DNA from: Brevibacterium sp.
GTDB lineage: Bacteria > Actinomycetota > Actinomycetes > Actinomycetales > Brevibacteriaceae
Direction: 5' to 3'
Length of the DNA: 45,350 nucleotides
NCBI GenBank assembly: GCA_031179165.1
Contig: JAPSIC010000009.1
Span: forward strand, 1 to 45,350
Numbering within the stretch: position 1 is the first letter of the stretch; each line of letters opens with the position of its first letter. The position numbers and the translations under genes are program-made. The notes under the pieces were generated by a model, which saw only the letters and a program-made list of their open reading frames with translations, had not been told where the DNA came from and searched no databases. Shown in pieces: positions 36,454 through 45,350 of the stretch.

Positions 36454-37762
36454 TCACCTGATCCGGGGCGCGAACGTCCTCGGCCAAGGCAGAGCCGACA
36501 TCGCGATCAAGGACGGCCGGATCGTCGACCCCGAGCTCCTCACCGCGGGTGACCCGCCCGAGATCATCGCCGCCGACGGTCTCGTCGCCCTGCCCGGGCT
36601 CGTCGACATGCACACCCACCTGCGCGAACCGGGCAAGGAGGACGCCGAGACCGTGCTCACCGGCTCGCGGTCGGCCGCCGCCGGCGGCTTCACCTGCGTC
36701 CATGCGATGGCCAACACCGCACCCGTCGCCGACACCGCCGGGGTCGTCGAGCAGGTCCACCGGCTGGGCCGCGAGGCCGGCTTCACCGAGGTCGTGCCCG
36801 TCGGCGCGGTGACGATCGGGCTGGAGGGGAGGCAGCTGGCCGAGCTCGGCGCGATGGCCCGCTCCGCCGCCCGCGTCCGGGTGTTCTCCGACGACGGCAT
36901 CTGCGTCTCCGACCCGCTGCTCATGCGCCGCGCCCTCGAATACGTCAAGACCTTCGACGGGGTCATCGCCCAGCACGCCCAGGAGCCGCGCCTGACCGAG
37001 GGCGCCCAGATGAATGAGGGAGTCGTCTCCGCCGAACTGGGCCTGCCCGGCTGGCCCGCCGTCGCCGAGGAGTCGATCATCGCCCGCGATGTCCTCCTCG
37101 CCGAGCACGTCGGCTCGAGGCTCCACATCTGCCACGTCTCCACCGCCGGCAGCGTCGACATCATCCGCTGGGCGAAGTCCCGCGGGGTCCGGGTCACCGC
37201 CGAGGTCACCCCCCACCACCTCATGCTCACCGACGAACTCGTCCGCAGCTTCGACCCCGTCTACAAGGTCAACCCCCCGCTGCGCACCGACGCCGACGTC
37301 CAGGCCCTGCGCGAGGCCCTGGCCGACGGCACCATAGACGTCGTCGGCACCGACCACGCCCCGCACACCGCCGAGCACAAGTGCAGCGAGTGGACGGCCG
37401 CGGCGATGGGGATGGTCGGGATGGAGACGGCCCTGCCGATCGTCGTCGAGGCGATGAACGACTACGACTTCAGTTTCGGCGACCTCGCCCGGGTGATGTC
37501 CGAGGCGCCGGCCCGGATCACCGGAGCGTCCGGTCACGGCAGCCTCGAGGTCGGGGCGAGTGCGAACCTCGTCCTCATCGACCCGGACGCACCCCACCGG
37601 ATCGTGCCCTCCGAGCACGCGACGAAGGGCCGCAACAACCCCTTCGCCGGGCTCGAGGTCTCCACCCGGATCACCGACACCTTCTTCTACGGCCACCGGG
37701 TGCTCGCCGAGGGCCGGCTGACCACCCCGCACCCGGCAGGAGCATCGTGGACCGAGAAGTAG
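36446..37762 (+). CDS. pyrC: dihydroorotase
   Basis: Zinc amidohydrolase closing carbamoyl aspartate to dihydroorotate. The 438-residue length is that of class I. Metal ligands are visible as [10 protein letters not shown] (H56, H58), the Asp in [14 protein letters not shown], and the late GTDHAPHT with the catalytic Asp. In class I enzymes of this type the protein may pair with PyrB; not testable here. ATG 36446 overlaps pyrB, and its end overlaps the next gene by 16 nt. Confidence 0.96.
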
Positions 37763-38241
37763 CCGTCATCATCGTCGTCGCCGTCTTCATCCTGCTGCTC
37801 CTGGCCCTGACCTGGGGCTGGAACCGGCGGAAGCAGGGCCAGGCCGACGTTGCCCAGCCGACCCGCCCACCGCTGGGCATCACCCCCGTGGCCGCCCCCG
37901 TCGAAGGCTCCTACGTCTCGACCACCCTGGCCGGACACCCGCTCGAACGCGTCGCCGTCCACGGGCTCGGCATCCGCACCTCGGGCGAGCTCGTCGTCAC
38001 CGACGGGGGAGTCGTGATGGACCTGGCCGGGCGGGAGGACTTCCTCATCCCGCGCCGCGACATCGTGTCCGTCGACACGACCGCCGGGATGATCGGGAAG
38101 TTCGTCGAACGCGGCGGAATCGTGCGCATCACCTGGCGGCTGGGCGCGACCCTGGTCGACACCGGCTTCCGCGCCCGCTACTCCGCCCACACCGTCCCCA
38201 CCGTTGACCGTATCCGCGAAATGATCGAAGAGGCACAATGA
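37747..38241 (+). CDS. small membrane protein with PH-like domain, conserved between pyrC and carA
   Basis: A 164-residue protein of unknown function with one N-terminal membrane helix (about 5-22), a basic stop (WNRRKQ), and a soluble ~120-residue beta-rich domain resembling PH-like folds ([30 protein letters not shown]). The same type of gene sits at this position in mycobacteria (Rv1382 in M. tuberculosis), so it is a fixed pyr-operon member. GTG 37747 starts inside the end of pyrC, and its stop overlaps carA (ATGA). A membrane-tethering role for the pathway enzymes is possible but purely speculative. Confidence 0.82.
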   Translation: MDREVAVIIVVAVFILLLLALTWGWNRRKQGQADVAQPTRPPLGITPVAAPVEGSYVSTTLAGHPLERVAVHGLGIRTSGELVVTDGGVVMDLAGREDFLIPRRDIVSVDTTAGMIGKFVERGGIVRITWRLGATLVDTGFRARYSAHTVPTVDRIREMIEEAQ

Positions 38242-39389
38242 GACCTTCCACCCCGCCTGCCGTCCTCGTCCTCGAAGACGGCCGTGTCTTCCACGGCTCC
38301 GCCTACGGGGCCGTCGGCGAAACCCTCGGCGAAGCTGTCTTCGTCACCGCCATGTCCGGCTACCAGGAGACGCTGACCGACCCGTCCTACCACCGGCAGA
38401 TCGTCATCCAGACCGCCCCCCACATCGGCAACACCGGGGTCAACGCCGACGACGATGAATCCGTGAAGTTCTGGGTCGCCGGCTACGTCGTCCGTGACGC
38501 CTCCCGGATCTCCTCGAACTGGCGCTCCGAGGGCGACCTCGAGACCCGCCTGACCGAGTCCGGGATCGTCGGGATCTCCGGCGTCGACACCCGGGCGCTG
38601 ACCCTGCACCTGCGCGAGGCCGGCGCGATGCGGATGGGCATCTTCTCCGGCCCCGCCGCCGAGGCCCCCGAGTCCGAGCTGCTGGAGAAGGTGCTCGCAT
38701 CCCCGCGGATGGCCGGCTCCCGGCTGGCCGAGGAGGTCTCGGTGTCCGAACCCACCCTCATCCCCGCCCGCGGGGAGGCGAAGTTCCGCGTCGCCGCGGT
38801 CGACCTCGGGATCAAGTCGATGACGCCGCGGCACCTGAGCGAACGCGGAGTCGACGTCCACGTGCTCCCGGCCACGACGACGTTCTCCGACATCCAGGCG
38901 CTGGGCGTCGACGGCGTGTTCTTCTCCAACGGCCCGGGCGACCCGGCCACCGCCGACGCGCAGGTCGACCTGCTGCGCGAGGTGCTGGCCGCGAAGATCC
39001 CGTTCTTCGGCATCTGCTTCGGCAACCAGCTGCTCGGCCGCGCGCTGGGCTTCGGCACCTTCAAGCTGCCCTTCGGCCATCGCGGCATCAACGTGCCCGT
39101 CATCGACCGCACCACCGACAAGGTCGAGATCACCTCGCAGAACCATGGCTTCGCCGTCGACGCCCCGCTCGAGGGCGAGACCCTGGCCCCGCACGACGCG
39201 GACTTCGGCCGGGTCACCGTCTCCCACGTGTGCCTCAACGACGACGTGGTCGAAGGACTGCAGTGCCTCGACATCCCGGCCTTCTCGGTCCAGTTCCACC
39301 CCGAGGCCGCCGCCGGTCCCCACGACTCGAGCTACCTCTTCGACCGCTTCATCGACCTCATGTCCGCCACGTCCTCGCCCCAGGCCTAA
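38238..39389 (+). CDS. carA: carbamoyl-phosphate synthase small (glutaminase) subunit
   Basis: Class I glutamine amidotransferase feeding ammonia to CarB. The 383 residues have the N-terminal CPSase small-chain domain ([19 protein letters not shown]) and the glutaminase domain with nucleophile C260 ([10 protein letters not shown]) and the His-Glu pair in [13 protein letters not shown] 38238 overlaps the previous stop; carB starts 9 nt after the stop behind an AAGGAG site. Confidence 0.97.
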   Translation: MRPSTPPAVLVLEDGRVFHGSAYGAVGETLGEAVFVTAMSGYQETLTDPSYHRQIVIQTAPHIGNTGVNADDDESVKFWVAGYVVRDASRISSNWRSEGDLETRLTESGIVGISGVDTRALTLHLREAGAMRMGIFSGPAAEAPESELLEKVLASPRMAGSRLAEEVSVSEPTLIPARGEAKFRVAAVDLGIKSMTPRHLSERGVDVHVLPATTTFSDIQALGVDGVFFSNGPGDPATADAQVDLLREVLAAKIPFFGICFGNQLLGRALGFGTFKLPFGHRGINVPVIDRTTDKVEITSQNHGFAVDAPLEGETLAPHDADFGRVTVSHVCLNDDVVEGLQCLDIPAFSVQFHPEAAAGPHDSSYLFDRFIDLMSATSSPQA

Positions 39390-39398
39390 GGAGCACCC

Positions 39399-42673
<3,275 letters not shown>

Positions 42674-42674
<1 letters not shown>

Positions 42675-43648
42675 TGTTCGGCCTCCGCCTGCAGGCCGCG
42701 ATGGCCGCCCACGGCCCGGTCTGCGTGGGCATCGACCCGCACGACCACCTGCTCGACCTGTGGGGACTGCCGCACACGGCGGCCGGTGTCCGCGAGTTCT
42801 CGCTGCGCACGGTGGCCGAGCTCACGGGCACCGTGGCCGCGGTCAAACCGCAGTCGGCGTTCTTCGAGCGCTACGGCTCTGCCGGCATCGCGGTGCTCGA
42901 GGAGACGCTGGATGCCTGCCGCGAGGCGGGACTGATCAGCGTCCTCGACGTCAAACGCGGGGACATCGGCTCGACCATGGCCGCCTACGCCCGGGCCTAC
43001 CTCAGCCCCGAGTCGACGCTGGCGGCCGATTCGATCACGATCTCGCCCTATCTCGGCTTCGGGGCGCTGGAGCCGGCCTTCGACCTGGCCGAGCAGCACG
43101 ACCGGGGCGTCTTTGTCCTCGCGCTGACCTCGAACCCCGAGGGCCGGGAGGTCCAGCACGCCCACGGCGCCGAGGGGACCCAGGGCTTCGGAACCTCGGT
43201 GGCCGGCTCGATCGTGGCCCAGGTCGCCGCCCGCAACGCCGCCGAGGCCAGCGCCGCCCGCGGCGCCGGTGAGCCCGGCGCCGGTGCGGCACACGGGCCC
43301 CGCGGCGCCGGTCAGCCCGGCGCGGCGGGCACCGCAGTGACCGAGGGTTCCGGCGCCGTCGGGGCGGGGGAGGGGTTGGGTCGCTACGGCCTCGTCGTCG
43401 GGGCCACCATCGGCACCGCGGCGGCCGCGCTCGGCTTCGACCCTGCCGCCTGCGGCGGTCCCATCCTCGCCCCGGGAGTCGGGGCGCAGGGCGCCGGGGT
43501 GCGCGAGCTCGTCGAGGTCTTCGGGGTCAGCGCCGTGGCGCGCAACCAGATCCTGGCGACCACCTCGCGGGCGGTGCTCGGGGCCGGACCCGACGGCGTG
43601 CGGGAGGCGGCGAAGTTCGTCAACGAGGCGCTGCGCGAGGTCGGCTGA
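42674..43648 (+). CDS. pyrF: orotidine-5'-phosphate decarboxylase (long type), with internal repeat insert
   Basis: Decarboxylates OMP to UMP, the last step of the pathway. It is of the longer actinobacterial type, with the catalytic Lys-Asp array at LDVKRGDIGST (K94, D97). Length is 324 residues versus about 275-285 normally: an Ala/Gly/Pro-rich stretch at about 190-236 interrupts the barrel between AARNAA and GRYGLVVGATIG and contains a duplicated segment. Both flanks match the family, so the enzyme should be active. ATG 42674 overlaps the carB stop. dihydroorotate dehydrogenase (pyrD) and pyrE are not in the window. Confidence 0.95.
43257..43322 (+). repeat. imperfect 24-bp direct repeat in pyrF
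   Basis: Copies at 43257-43280 and 43299-43322 match at 23 of 24 positions with a 42-bp (14-codon) period, encoding ARGAGEPG and PRGAGQPG. In frame, so probably from replication slippage. Confidence 0.8.
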
Positions 43649-43690
43649 TTTTCTTGAGCACGGCAGTGTCGGAGTCGACAGTTTTTGATT

Positions 43691-43696
43691 TAGACT
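43691..43696 (+). promoter_or_regulatory. putative -10 element of mihF
   Basis: TAGACT in an AT-rich patch between pyrF and mihF, about 46 nt before the mihF GTG. No clear -35. It would uncouple mihF-gmk from the pyrimidine operon. Confidence 0.45.
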
Positions 43697-43742
43697 GAAG
43701 CAACTTCCCTACCTGCCCGTTCATGGTGACAGAGGAGATACT

Positions 43743-44069
43743 GTGGCACTCGAACCTTTGACCCCGCAACAGCGTTCGGCCGCTCTTGACAAAGCCTTCA
43801 GGGCGCGGCAGGCCCGCGCCGAGGTCAAGACGGCGCTGAAGTCCGGGCGGACCGATCTCGCGGCCGTGCTCAAGCAGGCCGAATCGGATGAGGCGCTGGC
43901 GAAGATGCGGGTCCTCGATCTGCTCCGGTCGCTGCCGGGCGTCGGCGATCGCCGTGCCGAGGCGGCGATGGAGGAAGTGGGCATCGCCGCCTCCCGCCGG
44001 ATCAAGGGGCTGGGTGTGCACCAGAAGAACTCCCTGTTGGAGAAATACTCGAAGGACCTGAAACAATAG
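43743..44069 (+). CDS. mihF: integration host factor, actinobacterial type (mIHF)
   Basis: Nucleoid-associated DNA-bending protein found only in Actinobacteria, unrelated to proteobacterial IHF. The 108 residues have an N-terminal helix rich in Arg/Ala and an S13-like helix-two-turn-helix part: [21 protein letters not shown] followed by [12 protein letters not shown]. Its length matches the streptomycete form. The start is GTG with AGAGGA 6-10 nt upstream. The position pyrF-mihF-gmk-rpoZ is the conserved one. gmk starts 4 nt after its stop. Confidence 0.95.
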   Translation: MALEPLTPQQRSAALDKAFRARQARAEVKTALKSGRTDLAAVLKQAESDEALAKMRVLDLLRSLPGVGDRRAEAAMEEVGIAASRRIKGLGVHQKNSLLEKYSKDLKQ

Positions 44070-44073
44070 CCTG

Positions 44074-44637
44074 GTGAAGAGCAGACTGACCGTACTGGCC
44101 GGCCCGACCGCCGTCGGAAAAGGCACCATCAGCACCTATATCAGGCACCATCATCCGGAGGTCTGGTTCTCCGTCTCCGCGACCACGCGGCCCCGGCGAC
44201 CGGGCGAGGTCGACGGTGTTCATTATCACTTCATCAGCGACGATGAGTTCGACTCCCTCATCGCCGCCGACGAACTCCTCGAATACGCGGTCGTCCACGG
44301 CCGGCACCGCTACGGCACTCCGGCCAGGCCGGTCCGGGAGCAGCTGGAGAAGGGCAGCCCGGCCCTGCTCGAGATCGATCTGCAGGGAGCGCGCCAGGTC
44401 AAGGACAAGATGCCCGACGCCCTGTTCGTGTTCCTCGCCCCTCCCAGCTGGGAGGAGCTGGTGTCACGGCTGACGGGGCGCGGGACCGAGACGGCCGCGG
44501 AACAGGAGCGGCGCCTGGCCACGGCGAAGCAGGAACTCGCCGCGGAATCCGAGTTCGACGTCACCATCGTCAACGATCATGTTCGCACTGCCGCCGAAGA
44601 ACTCATACAATTGATGGGTATATCCGCTTCCGATTAG
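44074..44637 (+). CDS. gmk: guanylate kinase
   Basis: Phosphorylates GMP to GDP. The 187 residues have the P-loop GPTAVGKGT, the GMP-binding stretch [20 protein letters not shown], and [13 protein letters not shown]. The GTG at 44074 has no strong ribosome binding site but is 4 nt after the mihF stop, so coupling is likely. GMP kinase is inhibited by (p)ppGpp in many bacteria, made by the Rel enzyme encoded earlier in this window. Its TAG stop overlaps the rpoZ -10 element. Confidence 0.97.
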   Translation: MKSRLTVLAGPTAVGKGTISTYIRHHHPEVWFSVSATTRPRRPGEVDGVHYHFISDDEFDSLIAADELLEYAVVHGRHRYGTPARPVREQLEKGSPALLEIDLQGARQVKDKMPDALFVFLAPPSWEELVSRLTGRGTETAAEQERRLATAKQELAAESEFDVTIVNDHVRTAAEELIQLMGISASD

Positions 44638-44640
44638 ATT
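44611..44640 (+). promoter_or_regulatory. rpoZ promoter inside the end of gmk
   Basis: TTGATG (44611-44616) and TAGATT (44635-44640), 18 bp apart; TAG is the gmk stop codon. Predicted start near 44647, only a few bases before TTG 44651. Confidence 0.55.
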
Positions 44641-44650
44641 GGAACACTCC

Positions 44651-44983
44651 TTGCCTGCACATCCTGAAGGCATCACCAATCCTCCGATTGATGATCTCCT
44701 GGCCGTCACCGGTTCGAAATACGAACTGGTGTCCATCGCGGCTCAGCGAGCCCGCCAGATCAACGCGTACTACGCCCAGCTCCAGGAGGGTCTGCTGGAG
44801 AACGTGGGACCCCTGGTCACCCCGGGCCCCAACGAGAAGCCGCTGTCCATCGCCCTGCGCGAGATCAACGAGGGCAAGATCGTGTCCCGTGAGGTCTCTC
44901 CCGCCGATTTCGGGGCAGTCGAAGAGGAACCCGCCGCAGCACCTGCGAGCAACGACGGCGCGATCGACTTCACCGACCAGTGA
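44651..44983 (+). CDS. rpoZ: RNA polymerase omega subunit
   Basis: Small subunit that helps assemble beta-prime into RNA polymerase. The core shows [20 protein letters not shown] and [12 protein letters not shown]; the C-terminus is a short acidic Ala-rich tail. TTG 44651 (110 residues) is chosen because the probable transcription start lies just upstream of it; TTG 44639, four codons earlier, lies within the -10 element and could be used only on read-through mRNA. Both are rare starts. The stop overlaps coaBC (GTGA). Confidence 0.93.
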   Translation: MPAHPEGITNPPIDDLLAVTGSKYELVSIAAQRARQINAYYAQLQEGLLENVGPLVTPGPNEKPLSIALREINEGKIVSREVSPADFGAVEEEPAAAPASNDGAIDFTDQ

Positions 44984-45350
44984 GGATCGTGCTCGGTGTC
45001 GCCGGGGGCATCGCCGCCTACAAGGCGTGCCATGTCATCCGGCGGCTGCGAGACCTCGGGCACACCGTCAAGGTCGTGCCCACCGAGGCGGCCCTGCACT
45101 TCGTCGGCGCCGCCACCTTCGAAGCCCTGTCCGGGCAGACCGTGACCGCCGACGTCTTCGACGAGGTCGACACGGTCAACCACGTCCGGATCGGGCAGGA
45201 GGCCGAACTCGTCGTCATCGCCCCGGCCACGGCCAACACGGTGGCGAAGATCGCGGCCGGCCTCGCCGATGACCTCCTCACCGCCACCGTGCTCACCACC
45301 ACCGCCGAGGTGGTCGTGGCGCCGGCCATGCACACCGAGATGTGGCTCAA
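44980..45350 (+). CDS. coaBC: coenzyme A biosynthesis bifunctional protein CoaBC, 3' truncated by window end
   Basis: The N-terminal flavoprotein half (CoaC, phosphopantothenoylcysteine decarboxylase) of the fused enzyme; the CoaB synthetase half lies beyond the window. About 123 residues are visible: the FMN-binding start [20 protein letters not shown], the [19 protein letters not shown] stretch and the PAMHTEMW motif just before the end. GTG 44980 overlaps the rpoZ stop as GTGA. The rpoZ-coaBC order is conserved in Actinobacteria. Confidence 0.93.
   Translation, partial: MRIVLGVAGGIAAYKACHVIRRLRDLGHTVKVVPTEAALHFVGAATFEALSGQTVTADVFDEVDTVNHVRIGQEAELVVIAPATANTVAKIAAGLADDLLTATVLTTTAEVVVAPAMHTEMWL

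Noticed and set aside
44067-44072. TAGCCT at the mihF stop as a possible gmk promoter
   Set aside because: A start site 7 nt downstream would fall inside gmk after its GTG, and no later start codon fits the guanylate kinase N-terminus.

Overview
This is a high-GC actinobacterial chromosome segment. Its gene order matches blocks conserved across Actinobacteria: ruvC/ruvAB-yajC-secDF-rel, alaS-ruvX-mltG-aroE, aroC-aroK-aroB, efp-nusB, and pyrR-pyrB-pyrC-(PH-like)-carAB-pyrF-mihF-gmk-rpoZ-coaBC. An actinobacterial integration host factor (mIHF), a phosphatidylinositol-phosphate synthase, a DUF222/13E12-type HNH protein and a PGKGP-loop EF-P all support Actinobacteria. The lack of mycolate-type genes and the overall style suggest Micrococcales, perhaps Brevibacterium (inference, not proven). 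I see no rRNA, tRNA, CRISPR, prophage or insertion sequence.

Layout. 1-3 kb: end of an S9 peptidase, a phosphatidylinositol-phosphate synthase and a Nudix hydrolase. 3.1-8.8 kb: yebC and the Holliday-junction genes ruvC, ruvA, ruvB, with a DUF222-HNH gene between ruvC and ruvA. 8.9-15.2 kb: yajC, secD, secF (protein export) and the bifunctional (p)ppGpp enzyme Rel. 15.2-17.3 kb, minus strand: an orphan AbiEi-like regulator and a DUF349 protein. 17.4-23.4 kb: a metallo-beta-lactamase hydrolase, hisS, an ArsR repressor (minus), aspS and rarA. 23.5-24.4 kb: rpsD with a structured leader. 24.5-33.5 kb: alaS, ruvX, mltG and shikimate genes aroE, aroC, aroK, aroB, with a prepilin peptidase. 33.7-34.7 kb: efp and nusB. 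34.9-45.35 kb: the complete UMP pathway under PyrR, followed by mihF, gmk, rpoZ and the start of coaBC.

Most neighbouring genes are translationally coupled through ATGA, GTGA or TGATG overlaps. Several transcription units show a TANNNT -10 element followed 6-7 nt later by a start codon, the pattern of leaderless mRNAs. Others use a GAAAGG-type ribosome binding site.

Most of the window is conserved housekeeping DNA, and I do not see a wholly new multi-gene system. The best unexplained signals are small: (i) a 17-bp inverted repeat wrapped around the promoter and start codon of the orphan AbiEi-like gene; (ii) three 11-bp repeats at an exact 22-bp period in the alaS leader; (iii) a leaderless 16-codon ORF joined by ATGA to the DUF222-HNH gene lodged in the ruv cluster; (iv) a three-hairpin rpsD leader; and (v) -10 elements built on the TAG stop codon of the preceding gene.
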